Origin: Streptomyces sp. ML-6 | GTDB taxonomy: Bacteria > Actinomycetota > Actinomycetes > Streptomycetales > Streptomycetaceae | Direction: 5' to 3' | Assembly: GCF_030116705.1 (NCBI RefSeq) | Contig: NZ_JAOTIK010000001.1 | Coordinates: 2,065,001 to 2,129,000 of the forward strand | Length of the DNA: 64,000 bases | Part shown: piece by piece, positions 35,219 through 44,231 of the stretch | Layout of the letters: every line of letters starts with the position of its first letter | How positions within the stretch are numbered: the stretch's first letter is position 1 | Translations under genes and position numbers: made by a program | Notes under the pieces: generated by a model | What the model saw: the letters and a program-made list of their open reading frames with translations, nothing else | Told to the model about the DNA's origin: nothing | The model's database searches: none

Positions 35219-35983
35219 GTGGCAGTCCGTACCCGCACTCTCATCGCGTCCGGTGGGGCCGTGCTCATGGCTCTCGTGCTCACCGGCTGCGGCAGTACGG
35301 ATGTCGCTGACGCGCCCGCCGAGCACAAGTCCTTCGCACTGAGCGGGAAGACGTTGACCATCCGTGCCGACGACTCGTCGGTGGAACTCGTCCCGGCCGA
35401 TGTGCGGAAGGTCGAGGTCACCCGGCGCGTCGACGGGTGGGTGATGCTCGGGAACGGGCCCGAAGCCCGGTGGGGCATGGAGGACGACACGCTCACCCTC
35501 GCGGTGAAGTGCGACGCCCTGATCAGCGACTGTGCCTCGGAGCACCGGGTGAAGGTGCCGCGCGGGGTGCGGGTGGTCGTCGAGGGGGACAACGGGGGGA
35601 TCACCGCGTCCGGCTTCGACACCCCGCTCTCGCTGACCTCCGACAACGGCAGGGTGACGGTCCGGGACTCCAGTGGTCCGCTGGAGCTGAAGAGCGACAA
35701 CGGGAGCATCGTCGCCGAGCGGGTCTCGGCCCCGTCCGTTTCGGCGCAGTCCGACAACGGCAGGGTCCGGCTGGAGTTCGCCTCCGTGCCGGACCGGGTG
35801 GACACCGTGAGCGACAACGGGGGGATCGACGTCGTTCTGCCGGGCGGTGCCACGAAGTACGCCGTGGACGCCTCCGCCGACAACGGGCGCGTTTCGGTGG
35901 ACGTGCCCCGCGACGGGAGCAGCCGTCATGTGGTGAGGGCCCGGAGCAGCAACGGCAAAATCGACGTCCGCGGCGCGAACTAA
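35219..35983 (+). CDS. DUF4097 beta-helix lipoprotein
   Basis: A 254-residue lipoprotein. GTG 35219 follows GGGGGGAAG. The lipobox is LVLTGC with Cys24. The mature part is a ladder of short beta repeats centred on (S/G/A)DNG: GDNGGI, SDNGRV, SDNGSI, SDNGRV, SDNGGI, ADNGRV and a final SSNGKI, the DUF4097/putative-adhesin pattern. It would sit on the outer face of the membrane. Function is unknown. The next gene starts 71 bases later on the same strand and may be co-transcribed. Confidence 0.88.
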   Translation: MAVRTRTLIASGGAVLMALVLTGCGSTDVADAPAEHKSFALSGKTLTIRADDSSVELVPADVRKVEVTRRVDGWVMLGNGPEARWGMEDDTLTLAVKCDALISDCASEHRVKVPRGVRVVVEGDNGGITASGFDTPLSLTSDNGRVTVRDSSGPLELKSDNGSIVAERVSAPSVSAQSDNGRVRLEFASVPDRVDTVSDNGGIDVVLPGGATKYAVDASADNGRVSVDVPRDGSSRHVVRARSSNGKIDVRGAN

Positions 35984-36054
35984 CCGGCCTGTGTGTTCGT
36001 CCTTACCTGGTGGGAGAATGTACCGGGCAGGGCGAGACGGCACGGGAGAGGGAT

Positions 36055-37434
36055 GTGACGGCGACACACGCGCAGCCGCGGGCGAGAGCGGGTGGGAATT
36101 CCGCCGTCAGGGATGTCCTCGGGCTGATGCTGTTGCCGGTGCCGCTGCTCGTGGCCGCGCTGCCCGCCGCCTTCGCCGGTGGCGGTACGAGACGGTGGTT
36201 CGGCGGGCGCGGGGAGGGCCAGCGCGCCGACGCGCAGGCCGCGAAGGACGCCGCCGCCTCGGCCTTCTACGAGCTGGACACGGCCCAGCGCGACCTGCGG
36301 ATCTCCATCGAGACGATCACCGCGGTCGACAGCTCTCCCCGTGCCCGCAAGGCCGTGGACGACTTCGCCGCTCTCGGGCAGCGGATCGACGCGGTCAGCC
36401 ACCTGTACATCACCGCGGTCGACGCGTACGACCTCGACCGGGACGATCTCGAACCCTCGGTCGCGGCCCGCGCCAGGACCGAGCTGACCACGGCCAGGGA
36501 CGAGCTGATACGGGTCAAGGGCGAGCTGGACCGGTTCGCCCAGGGGCTCGGTCCGCTGCTGGGCAGTGCGGAGACGCAGCTCGCCCGGCTCGCGCCCGCC
36601 GTGGAGCGGGCCCGGCAGGCACTGCTCGGTGCGAGCAACGCACTCGACGCGGTGCGGGCCTCCGGGCTGCGGGCGGACCATCTCGCCGCCCGGCTGGCGG
36701 CCCTCGCCCCCGAGCTGACCAGGCTCAACGAGGGCGCGGGCCGGCACGGCGTCCAGGAGACCCTGCAGCGCGCCGACCGCGTCCTGCGCGATGCCGAGGC
36801 CGTACGGGCCGAGGCGGACGAGCTGCCCGCGCGGGCAGCCGAGATCGATCACCGGCTAGTCTCGCTGCGCACCCGCGCCCAGGCGCTGACGAACCGGGCG
36901 GACTCGGTGGAGCCGGTGCTGAGCGAGCTGCGACGGCGGTTCTCCGCGGCCTGCTGGCAGGACCTCCAGCCCGTTCCCGAGCAGGCGGTCGTCAATGTGC
37001 GGCGGGCCGAGGAGAAGCTGGAGGAGGCCGCTCGGGCCAGGGACGAGCAGCGGTGGGCCGACGCGACCTCCCGGCTGAGCACGGTCCGCGCCCTGCTGAA
37101 CGCCACGGACGAGGCGGTGTCGGCGGCCGGGGACCGGCTGCAGCGGCTGGACGGGGTGGCCAAGGACCCGCAGCAGGAGATCCAGCGGACCCGGTTCGCG
37201 GTCCGCGACGCCCAGCGCCTCGCCATGGAGGGGCGCAGCACACCCGATCCGCGCCATGCCCGCCCCCTGGACGACGCGGTGGCCCGGCTGGACCGTGCCG
37301 TCACCGGGCTGGAGGGGCGGCACCCCGACTACTGGCACTTCCTGACCGAGACGGAGGCGGTACGGCGGACCGCCGCGCGGGTGGTCTCCGAGATCCGTGA
37401 GGAGCGCGGGGCCGGGGCCGGGACCGGGGGCTGA
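36055..37434 (+). CDS. Membrane-anchored coiled-coil protein of unknown function
   Basis: A 459-residue protein starting at GTG 36055 behind GGGAGAGG. An N-terminal helix (VLGLMLLPVPLLVAALPAAFAGG) is followed by more than 350 residues of Ala/Glu/Arg-rich heptad-like helix (ELTTARDELIRVKGELDRF, RADRVLRDAEAVRAEADEL, VNVRRAEEKLEEAARARDE). Few Cys and no enzyme motif are visible. The C-terminus ends in a Gly-Ala repeat tail. The overall form recalls septation or membrane-scaffold proteins, but no function is assigned. Confidence 0.8.
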   Translation: MTATHAQPRARAGGNSAVRDVLGLMLLPVPLLVAALPAAFAGGGTRRWFGGRGEGQRADAQAAKDAAASAFYELDTAQRDLRISIETITAVDSSPRARKAVDDFAALGQRIDAVSHLYITAVDAYDLDRDDLEPSVAARARTELTTARDELIRVKGELDRFAQGLGPLLGSAETQLARLAPAVERARQALLGASNALDAVRASGLRADHLAARLAALAPELTRLNEGAGRHGVQETLQRADRVLRDAEAVRAEADELPARAAEIDHRLVSLRTRAQALTNRADSVEPVLSELRRRFSAACWQDLQPVPEQAVVNVRRAEEKLEEAARARDEQRWADATSRLSTVRALLNATDEAVSAAGDRLQRLDGVAKDPQQEIQRTRFAVRDAQRLAMEGRSTPDPRHARPLDDAVARLDRAVTGLEGRHPDYWHFLTETEAVRRTAARVVSEIREERGAGAGTGG

Positions 37435-37560
37435 TACCGGGGCCGGATTCCCCGGATTTCTGGGGCCGGTGTTTCGGGGGACGGTGTTTCGGAGGCCGGG
37501 GCTTTGGGGTTCGGTGTTTCGGGGGCGGTGTGTTGGGCGCGGGCCCGGGTTTCTGATGTG
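37435..37560. repeat. G-rich low-complexity spacer with repeated GGTGTTTCGG
   Basis: The 180-base gap between the coiled-coil protein and DUF4383 genes is dominated by GGGG runs and copies of GGTGTTTCGG. Its several G-runs of four or more could fold as G-quadruplexes. No gene is seen. Confidence 0.65.
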
Positions 37561-37614
37561 CGGCGGCCGGGGCGCGGGCGGATCCTGGTGGTAGTACGCC
37601 CGAAGGAGGCCGAC

Positions 37615-38199
37615 ATGGCCACCCATGTACTGCGCGTCCCTGGGCGGCGGGCGCCTCGTCGTCGCAAGGTCACCGCGCTCGACAAACATCTGCCGGTCGA
37701 CCACCGGCTCAGCCGGGTCTACCGGGTCGGAGCGGGGCTGATGGGGCTGGTGCTGTTCGTCTTCGGGGTCCTGGGGCTGATCGACAGGATCGGCTTCTTC
37801 AGCACCGGTGGGGCCACCGTCGCGGGCCTCAACACCAACGGCGCCCTCAGTGTCCTGTCCATCTGCGTCGGCCTGCTCCTGTTCATCGGGATGGTGATCG
37901 GCGGCAACTTCGCCTCGACGCTCAACATGGTGCTGGGCATCGCCTTCATCCTGAGCGGCTTCGTCAACCTCGCCCTGCTGGAGACCGACTACAACTTCCT
38001 CGCCTTCCGCATCCAGAACGTGCTGTTCAGCTTCGTGGTCGGGCTGATGCTGATGGTCTTTGGCATGTACGGGCGGGTCAGCGGCGGCCTTCCGCACGAC
38101 AACCCGTACTGGCGGGCCCGTCACCCCGAGGAGGCCGAGCGGGAGATGCGGCTGGAAGGGAGGACGGCGGCCTCGATGCCGGTGGTCCGTCGCCGTTAG
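37615..38199 (+). CDS. DUF4383 membrane protein
   Basis: A 194-residue protein with four helices (VGAGLMGLVLFVFGVLGLI, ALSVLSICVGLLLFIGMVIGG, TLNMVLGIAFILSGFVNLAL, VLFSFVVGLMLMVFGMYG) after a basic N-terminus. It carries the conserved DUF4383 stretch FASTLNMVLGIAFILSG. AAGGAGG is seven bases before ATG 37615. Function is unknown. The zinc-ribbon gene begins ten bases after its stop and is likely in the same transcript. Confidence 0.87.
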   Translation: MATHVLRVPGRRAPRRRKVTALDKHLPVDHRLSRVYRVGAGLMGLVLFVFGVLGLIDRIGFFSTGGATVAGLNTNGALSVLSICVGLLLFIGMVIGGNFASTLNMVLGIAFILSGFVNLALLETDYNFLAFRIQNVLFSFVVGLMLMVFGMYGRVSGGLPHDNPYWRARHPEEAEREMRLEGRTAASMPVVRRR

Positions 38200-38208
38200 C
38201 CTGGGACC

Positions 38209-38436
38209 ATGCCTCGTTACGAATACCGCTGCCGCTCCTGCGGAGACACGTTCGAACTCAGCCGCCCGATGGCGCAGTCCTCGGACCCCGCCCCCTGCCC
38301 CGCCGGGCACGACGACACGGTGAAGCTGCTGTCCACGGTCGCCGTGGGCGGGTCGTCCGCCAAGTCCGCGCCCGCCGCTCCGTCGGCCGGTGGCGGTGGT
38401 GGGGGCGGTTGCTGCGGCGGCGGTTGCTGCGGCTGA
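38209..38436 (+). CDS. FmdB-family zinc-ribbon protein
   Basis: A 75-residue protein. The start MPRYEYRCRSCGDTFELSRPM is the invariant FmdB N-terminus, with Cys8 and Cys11 as half a zinc ribbon; the second half is atypical (APCPAGHDD with Cys and His). The C-terminus is Gly-rich with two Cys pairs (GGCCGGGCCG). FmdB-like proteins are regulators or assembly factors of unclear role, first named near formamidase genes. Confidence 0.9.
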   Translation: MPRYEYRCRSCGDTFELSRPMAQSSDPAPCPAGHDDTVKLLSTVAVGGSSAKSAPAAPSAGGGGGGGCCGGGCCG

Positions 38437-38460
38437 GCACGGGTGACCCCGGGGTCGCTC

Positions 38461-38492
38461 CGCAATGCGATGGCCCCGGGGCCTCATTGTGC
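38461..38492. terminator. Hairpin between convergent genes
   Basis: CGCAATG...GGCCCC pairs with GGGGCC...CATTGTGCG with small bulges, centred on the palindrome GGCCCCGGGGCC. A second palindrome GACCCCGGGGTC lies just upstream. Confidence 0.55.
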
Positions 38493-38505
38493 GCCGCGCA
38501 CCCCC

Positions 38506-39165
38506 TCACTTCTTGCGCGAGAGCGTCAGGCCGTCGGAGACGGTCAGCATCACACTGTCCATCCGCGGATCCGCGGCCACGTGCTCGTTGAACTCCTTGA
38601 TCGCCGCCGCTGCGCCGGTGGCCTGCGGGTCGGTCACCTTGCCCTGGAAGAGCACGTTGTCCGTGACGAGCAGACCGCCCTGCCTCATCCGGGGCACCAG
38701 CTCCTCCCAATACGGGATGTAGTTGCCCTTGTCCGCGTCCAGGTAGGCGAGGTCGATGTGCGGCTCGGCCGGCATCGCCCGCAGCGTGTCGAGCGCGGGG
38801 GCGAGGCGCAGATCGATCCGGTCCGCGACGCCCGCCTTCTCCCATGCCTCCCTGCCGTACGCGGTCCACTCCTCCGAGATGTCGCAGGCGATCAGCCGGC
38901 CGTCGGCGGGCAGTGCCTGCGCCATCGACAGGGCGGAGAACCCGGTGAACGTCCCGACCTCCACGATGTGCCGGGCCCCGGTCAGCCGGACGAGGAAGGC
39001 GAGCAGCGGACCCTGCTCCTGCGCGGACTGCATGCCGGCCTGCTCGGGCAGGCGGGCGTACGTGGTCCCGATCAGTTCGCGCTGCACCGCGTCGAGCGGC
39101 GGGTTGTGCGCCAGCATGTAGGCGTACAGCTCGTCCGTGATCTTGGTTTCGTTGCCCTTGGCCAT
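38506..39165 (-). CDS. SAM-dependent O-methyltransferase (Methyltransf_3)
   Basis: A 219-residue class I methyltransferase of the caffeoyl-CoA/catechol type: motif I VEVGTFTGFSALSMA, the acidic DISEEW at the ribose position, metal-site LAYLDADKGNY and DNVLFQGKVTD. Such enzymes need Mg2+ and methylate vicinal diols or hydroxyls of small aromatic or phenolic substrates. The actual substrate is unknown. It is transcribed toward the zinc-ribbon gene and is followed on its other side by the repeat region after the Ter-island HAD gene. Confidence 0.9.
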   Translation of the reverse strand: MAKGNETKITDELYAYMLAHNPPLDAVQRELIGTTYARLPEQAGMQSAQEQGPLLAFLVRLTGARHIVEVGTFTGFSALSMAQALPADGRLIACDISEEWTAYGREAWEKAGVADRIDLRLAPALDTLRAMPAEPHIDLAYLDADKGNYIPYWEELVPRMRQGGLLVTDNVLFQGKVTDPQATGAAAAIKEFNEHVAADPRMDSVMLTVSDGLTLSRKK

Positions 39166-39230
39166 CCTGTGCTCCTCGTGCCTCGATCGGCCGGTGTACC
39201 GATACCCGGCGTCAGGATGATCTTCCCTCC

Positions 39231-39298
39231 CCGAGGCCCGAAGCGCCGCTTATGCCCGGAGAGCCCTTCGAGGCCCGGAGCGCCGTTTATGCCTGGAG
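39231..39298. repeat. 31-bp direct repeat duplicating the end of the HAD gene
   Basis: Copies at 39231-39261 and 39268-39298 share (C/T)CGAGGCCCG and AGCGCCG(C/T)TTATGCC blocks with four mismatches, period 37 bases. The HAD stop codon (TTA at 39287-39289) lies inside the second copy, and the first copy has the same TTA, so the 3' end of that gene appears duplicated. Confidence 0.75.
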
Positions 39299-40225
39299 CG
39301 CTCCCGATTCCTGGAGCTCTTCCGGCGCCCGGAGTCCTCCCGCCACCCGGAACTCCTCCGAAGTCCGGAGGAAGCGCCGCAGGATCTCCTCGCCCGCGGC
39401 CACACCGCGGCCGGCCGTCACCTCCACGTGCGGGGCGCTCCAGCCGGTGTCGGCCAGTTCGCCGTGGGCGGGGCGCCAGGCGCGGTGCGCGGCCAGGAGC
39501 AGGTCGGCGTCGAGGAGGCTGTCGCCCGCGGCGAGGGTGAGCGCGGCGCCGGTGCGGCGGGCCACCTCGTCCATCGCGGCGCTCTTGGTGAGCGGGCCCG
39601 GTACGGCGTAGATCTTGCGGCCCTGGAGGGAGACCGTCCAGCCGCGGGTCCGCGCCCACTCCCCCAGCTCCTCGACCCAGCCCTCGGGCAGCAGTGCACG
39701 TTCCACGACGAGGTAGGCGAAAAGGTCCTCGGCGACCCGTTCCTTGAGCAGCCAGGCGGGGTCGGCCGCGGCCAGGAGATGGGCGCGCACCTCGGCGAGC
39801 GGGGCGCATTCGTCGGCGAGCCTGCGGGTCACCCGCCGCTGCCAGTCGGGGTCGGACTCGCCGTCGACGAGGAGGTGCCCGCCGTTGGCGCAGATCGCGA
39901 ACCGCGGTGCGGGGCCGGGCAGATGGACGCGTCCGTACTGTTCGCGGGTGCGCGTGGTCGTCGGGACGAAGACCGTGGTGCGGGCCAGCTCGTCGAGCAG
40001 CGCCGCCGCCGTCTCGGTGAGGTGGGAGAGCGGCTTGTGGTCGTACACCTCCACACAGAGCAGCCGGGGGGCCTCGGCGTCCGGCATGGTGAGCTGGAGC
40101 GCCCCCGCGGAGTAGATCAGCGTACGGTCGAGGTCGCTGGCGACGAGCACCACGGGAGCGGAGGCGGGGGCCGGGGTGGAAGCCGGGGACACGGCGGCTC
40201 CCCGTGCGTTCGGGGCGGCGGTCAC
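39287..40225 (-). CDS. HAD-family phosphatase of the Ter biosynthetic module
   Basis: A 312-residue HAD hydrolase starting at a GTG that overlaps the stop of the upstream gene (GTGA), thus translationally coupled. Motif I is LVASDLDRTLIYSAG, motif II lies near VFVPTTTR, and motifs III and IV are near GPLTKSAAMDEVARR and AAGDSLLDADLL, like Cof/sucrose-phosphatase types. In Ter-type stress clusters such a HAD enzyme accompanies PRTases and an aldolase thought to make a nucleoside-like metabolite (Anantharaman, Iyer and Aravind, recalled). The C-terminus (LRAPEELQESGALQA) runs into duplicated DNA. Confidence 0.85.
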   Translation of the reverse strand: MTAAPNARGAAVSPASTPAPASAPVVLVASDLDRTLIYSAGALQLTMPDAEAPRLLCVEVYDHKPLSHLTETAAALLDELARTTVFVPTTTRTREQYGRVHLPGPAPRFAICANGGHLLVDGESDPDWQRRVTRRLADECAPLAEVRAHLLAAADPAWLLKERVAEDLFAYLVVERALLPEGWVEELGEWARTRGWTVSLQGRKIYAVPGPLTKSAAMDEVARRTGAALTLAAGDSLLDADLLLAAHRAWRPAHGELADTGWSAPHVEVTAGRGVAAGEEILRRFLRTSEEFRVAGGLRAPEELQESGALQA

Positions 40226-42882
40226 TTGGACTCCACCGCCCGGCCGTCCGCGCCCGTCGCGCCCCTGGTGTACTTCGGGTGGATCAACCCGACGCAGGAG
40301 TACGGCAGTTCGTCGACCTCCTCCACCGGTACGCCCCGCTGCTCGGCCAGCAGCCGGATGTGGTCGAGGTCCGCGCCCGCACCTCGCTTGGCGAGGATCT
40401 TCCACGGGACGCGGCGCAGCAGTACCCGGGTCGTCTCGCCGACGCCCGGCTTGACCAGGTTCACGTCGTGGATGCCGTACTCCTCGCTGATGCGTTCCAC
40501 GGCGGCCCAGCCCTCCCAGGTGGGGGCCCGGTCCGCCGTGAGCAGTTCCTTGACCCCGGTGTCCACGGCGTCGACGACCTCGTCGAAGTGGGCGGCGACG
40601 GTGTCGAGGAAGTGGCCGGACACATCGGCGTCCGCCAGCTCCCGGTAGAACTTCGCACCGTGGAAGTCCTCGGGCCCGACCAGGTCGGCGCGGAGCACGG
40701 TCCGCGAGATCAGCCCGGAGACGGTGGAGTTCAGGCAGGCGGACGGGATGAGGAAGTCCTCGCGCGTGCCGTAGGTGCGGACGCAGCCGCCCGGATCGGC
40801 AAGTACCGCGATCTCGGGGTCGAAGCCCTCGAACCCGGCGAGCGCCTCGGACAGTTCGCGGGTGATCGCGCCCTTCCCGGTCCAGCCGTCGACGAAGACG
40901 ACGTCCGCCGGGTCGTGGTGGGCGGCCAGCCAGCGCAGGGCGTTGGCGTCGATGCCCCGGCCCCGGACGATGGAGACGGCGTAGTGCGGCAGCTCGATGC
41001 CGTGCCGGTGGCGGGCCCAGCGCCGCATGAGTACGCCGACGGGCGTGCCGGCCCTGGCCAGCGAGACCAGGACGGGGCGGGGGCCGCGCTCGGCGAGCAC
41101 CGTCTCGGTGACGGTGCCGACCGCGCGGGCGACCCGGGCGGCCGACAGGTCCAGCGCCGCCCTGAACAGCTCCTGGTAGCGCTCGGAGGGCTGGTACTCG
41201 ACCGGCAGCGACTCGGCGTAGTGCGCGCCGCCGCTCTGTATCGCCTCCTCGCGTTCTTCGGTGGGCGCCTCCAGTTCGGCGTCCGAGAGGTCCTGGAGCA
41301 GCCAGCCGACCTCGTCCGGCGCGTAGGAGGAGAAGGCGGGGCCGCGAAGGGGCTCGGGCAGCACGGTGGTTTCCTGCCGTTCGGATCCGTCGGAGGAGGA
41401 AGAGGAGGTGACGGGGGCGGTGGTGGGGTCCTTCCGGAGGGCCGACGCCGCGTGCGGGGGCACGTACGAGGGGACGACTGCCAGCAGGACGTGGTCGGTG
41501 TGCGCGGCAAGCTGCGCCAGCAGGCCGTCGGAAGCGTGCAGTTCGGGGGTGTCGGCGGCGGAGTCGACGGTCAGTACGACGGCGTCGAACCCGGCGCCCG
41601 CGACGTTGTACGCGTACCGGTCGCCGGGTCCGTCGGCCGGGTTGTCGTGCGCCGGGAAGACCAGCCGGCTGCGTATCGCGTAGCCGGGGTCGTCCACGGC
41701 GAGGACGGGGGAACGCGTCGTGGTGGAGTAGCGCACCTCGGCGTCGAGGCGGTCCTCCAGCGCCGTGCCCAGGCGCAGGGGGGCGTACATCAGCTCTTCG
41801 AAGCCGAGGACCAGTACGCGGCGGGCGTCGCCCAGTGCCTCGGCGACGCGGTCGGCCATGGCGGGCAGCGCCGGTTCCAGCACCGTCCGGTGGGCGGGGG
41901 TGAAGCCGTGCCGTCCGCCGTCGGGGACGCCCGCGGGCCACTGGAGGTCCACCCGGGTGCAGGGCCGGACGGCGGGCGCGGCAGCGGCAGGTCCGGCGCC
42001 CCGCGCGCGCCCGGCGCCGTCCGCCGATTCCGATTCCGGTTCCGGCCCCGTTCCCGGTTCCTGCTCCGGCCTCCGCTCCGCTCGCGTTCCCGGCTCCTGC
42101 TCCTGCTCCGATTCGTGGGCGGCGACCAGGGCCCGGCCCTTCTCCAGGACGCCCTCCGGGAGGAGGACCGTGCCCGCGCTCCGTGCCACCAGGTCGATGC
42201 GCGCGCCCGTCTCCTCGGCGAACCCGGTCAGCCTTTCCCGGTCGGCCGGCGACCTCATGTCCACGAGCGCGACGATGACGTAGCGGCTCCGCGGGTAGCG
42301 CTCGTGCAGTGCGCGGATGGTGTTGAGCACGGTGTTGCCGGTGGAGAACTCGTCGTCCACCAGCACCAGCGGTCCGTCGGGGGCTCCGGCGGCCGACGGG
42401 CCCGCCAGCAGCTCCGGGTCCTCCGGGAGCAGCAGGTGCGAGGTGGCGTGCGAGTGGGACTCCTCGAAGCCGCCCGCCTGCGCCACGCCCTCGACGGGGC
42501 GGCGCGTGGAGTGGAGGTACGGCGCCACGCCCAGGCCGTCGGCGACCGCGTGGCCGAGGCCGGTGGCCGTCTCCGCGTAACCGAGCACGACCGCCCGGCC
42601 CGCCTCGGCGTCACCGAGGAGTTCGCGCACCCGTCGGCCGAGCTCGAATCCGGCGCCGTACACGACGGAGGGCTTCTGCGGCACGTGCTTGCCGAGCACG
42701 TTCGACACCAGGAGGTGGGCCCGCTTGGGGTTGCGGCGCAGGGCGAGGCCCAGCAGCTCTCTCAGCTCGCCGTCGCCGTCGGGCCTTCCGTCGCCGACGA
42801 GCTCCACGCCCAGTCGCTCCGTCACCCAGCTGCCCGACCACACCACGTTCGCCGTCTCTTTCCTCGCCGCGCGCTCGCTCAT
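40222..42882 (-). CDS. Fused PRTase_2-TRSP / PRTase_1(StiP)-PELOTA protein of the Ter module
   Basis: An 886-residue fusion. Residues 1-240: phosphoribosyltransferase with the PRPP loop LVLVDDEFSTGNTVLNTI. Then an EQEQEPG/EPESES repeat linker. About 300-470: TRSP domain (VLVLGFEELMYAPLRLG, STTTRSP, DNPADGPGDRYAYN). About 520-770: second PRTase-like domain annotated StiP (PVLVSLARAGTPVGVLMRRW, VSIVRGRGIDANAL, VFVDGWTGKGAITREL). About 800-880: PELOTA-type RNA-binding domain (WKILAKRGAGADLDHIRLLAE). In many bacteria these are two genes. The family is proposed to make a nucleotide-derived stress metabolite; the reaction is unknown. It is coupled to the HAD gene by GTGA. Confidence 0.88.
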   Translation of the reverse strand: MSERAARKETANVVWSGSWVTERLGVELVGDGRPDGDGELRELLGLALRRNPKRAHLLVSNVLGKHVPQKPSVVYGAGFELGRRVRELLGDAEAGRAVVLGYAETATGLGHAVADGLGVAPYLHSTRRPVEGVAQAGGFEESHSHATSHLLLPEDPELLAGPSAAGAPDGPLVLVDDEFSTGNTVLNTIRALHERYPRSRYVIVALVDMRSPADRERLTGFAEETGARIDLVARSAGTVLLPEGVLEKGRALVAAHESEQEQEPGTRAERRPEQEPGTGPEPESESADGAGRARGAGPAAAAPAVRPCTRVDLQWPAGVPDGGRHGFTPAHRTVLEPALPAMADRVAEALGDARRVLVLGFEELMYAPLRLGTALEDRLDAEVRYSTTTRSPVLAVDDPGYAIRSRLVFPAHDNPADGPGDRYAYNVAGAGFDAVVLTVDSAADTPELHASDGLLAQLAAHTDHVLLAVVPSYVPPHAASALRKDPTTAPVTSSSSSDGSERQETTVLPEPLRGPAFSSYAPDEVGWLLQDLSDAELEAPTEEREEAIQSGGAHYAESLPVEYQPSERYQELFRAALDLSAARVARAVGTVTETVLAERGPRPVLVSLARAGTPVGVLMRRWARHRHGIELPHYAVSIVRGRGIDANALRWLAAHHDPADVVFVDGWTGKGAITRELSEALAGFEGFDPEIAVLADPGGCVRTYGTREDFLIPSACLNSTVSGLISRTVLRADLVGPEDFHGAKFYRELADADVSGHFLDTVAAHFDEVVDAVDTGVKELLTADRAPTWEGWAAVERISEEYGIHDVNLVKPGVGETTRVLLRRVPWKILAKRGAGADLDHIRLLAEQRGVPVEEVDELPYSCVGLIHPKYTRGATGADGRAVESK

Positions 42883-43021
42883 CGAGACACGCCCGTTCGC
42901 CGCCGGAGGTCCGTCCCGCGGCGCACCACCGCACCCGGCCGTGTACCTGCCGCTGTTCGCCGTACGCCCGTCCCCAGCCGTCTCTCCGGCCCCCGTCGTG
43001 TCCCCGCCGCGCGGCCCGCAC

Positions 43022-44185
43022 TCATTCCGCGAGGCCCGCGGCCAGCAGCTCCACGAAACCGACGTCCGCCTTCGCCACGCCGAACACCTCGGCCCGTCGC
43101 AGCGTCCGCTCAGCCCAGGCGCGGTGCGGCTTCACCTCGTTCATCTTGTTCGTGTAGGCGGAGCGCATCACTCCGCCGCCGTCCCGCTCCGGCCGCAGGA
43201 TGTCCTGGGCGTCGCTGTACTCCTCGTGGCTGACCACGGACAGCGCGTGCACGGGCGCCACGTGCGACGGGTGGATGCAGGTCTTGCCGAGCAGGCCGTT
43301 CGCCCGGTCCAGCTCGATCTCGCGCAGCAGCCCGTCCAGGTCGTGCTCGATCAGCGTCGTGCGCAGCTCCTCGGCCCGGCCCTCCAGGAAGGGGCTGCGG
43401 CGCAGCTGCGGTTTGAACATGCGTTCCTGGAGCCGGAAGTACTCCCACACCGGGCCGGTGATCGTGAAGCCCGTGCCGTCCGCCCGGCCCAGCACGTTGA
43501 CCACGTCGGCGATCACCGAACCGACGATCTGCACGTCGTACGCCGTCATGTCGGGCGCCCTGCGCAGCCCGTACGCCGAGCAGAAGTCGGTGACGCCCAG
43601 CCGCAGTGCGAGGACCTGCTCGCGGTACTCGTCGACGGTGCGGGCTATCCCCCGGAGGGTCTCGCTCCGGGTCTCCAGGTACAGCAGCTCGGGCGACTCG
43701 AGGACGGGCATCGCGAACAGTCGCTGATCGCATGCCTTCTCGGCCTTGACGAGCGCCTCCAGGAAGGGAACGCCACGCTCTTCCGTGAACTTCGGAAGTA
43801 CAAAACCGGACAACATTCGGACGGTGCGGCCGAGCCGGTGCACCAGGTCCACGATCTGGTCCGGCTCCCGGACCCGGATGAAGAGCAGGGGCCCCTCGAC
43901 GCCGCGTGCGTCCAGTTCGGCGAACTGCCTGACCAGGTTCTCCTCGGCATCGACGACCTCGGAGTCGTCGATGGAATCCTCCAGGCACAGCACCATGGAG
44001 ACAACACCGCGCCCGGCCTGCTTGATGATGTCGTCGGCGAGCCGCGGTCTGGTGGCGGGGCTGTACAGAGTGGCGCCCAGGGCAGCCGAAAGCATCCGGG
44101 GCGGCGAACCCGCACCGAATTCGCACGGTTCCCGGAAGAACAACGCCTCCCTCACCGCGGGCGCGATATGCCCGAAATGACGCAT
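43022..44185 (-). CDS. CitE/HpcH-like aldolase/lyase of the Ter module
   Basis: A 387-residue TIM-barrel C-C lyase. ATG 44185 is preferred over longer open frame because GGGGGAG lies four bases upstream. Metal and substrate residues of the HpcH/HpaI fold show in VVSMVLCLEDSIDDSE, LLFIRVREPDQI, FAMPVLESPELLYLETR and GKTCIHPSHVAPVHAL. The family acts on acyl-CoA or oxaloacetate-like substrates; the Ter-linked branch is thought to add or remove a short carbon unit in the same metabolite pathway as the PRTases. It is head-to-head with a terD gene over a palindromic intergenic region. Confidence 0.87.
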   Translation of the reverse strand: MRHFGHIAPAVREALFFREPCEFGAGSPPRMLSAALGATLYSPATRPRLADDIIKQAGRGVVSMVLCLEDSIDDSEVVDAEENLVRQFAELDARGVEGPLLFIRVREPDQIVDLVHRLGRTVRMLSGFVLPKFTEERGVPFLEALVKAEKACDQRLFAMPVLESPELLYLETRSETLRGIARTVDEYREQVLALRLGVTDFCSAYGLRRAPDMTAYDVQIVGSVIADVVNVLGRADGTGFTITGPVWEYFRLQERMFKPQLRRSPFLEGRAEELRTTLIEHDLDGLLREIELDRANGLLGKTCIHPSHVAPVHALSVVSHEEYSDAQDILRPERDGGGVMRSAYTNKMNEVKPHRAWAERTLRRAEVFGVAKADVGFVELLAAGLAE

Positions 44186-44206
44186 GTAACTCCCCCGAAC
44201 TGCCTG

Positions 44207-44231
44207 ACCGGCCGGACAACGTATGGCCGGT
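44207..44231. promoter_or_regulatory. Candidate operator in the divergent CitE-terD promoter region
   Basis: ACCGGCC (44207-44213) and GGCCGGT (44225-44231) form a perfect 7-base inverted repeat with an 11-base spacer, 22 bases upstream of the CitE-like start. The following TAATAGTACG is AT-richer and may be a promoter element. Confidence 0.4.
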
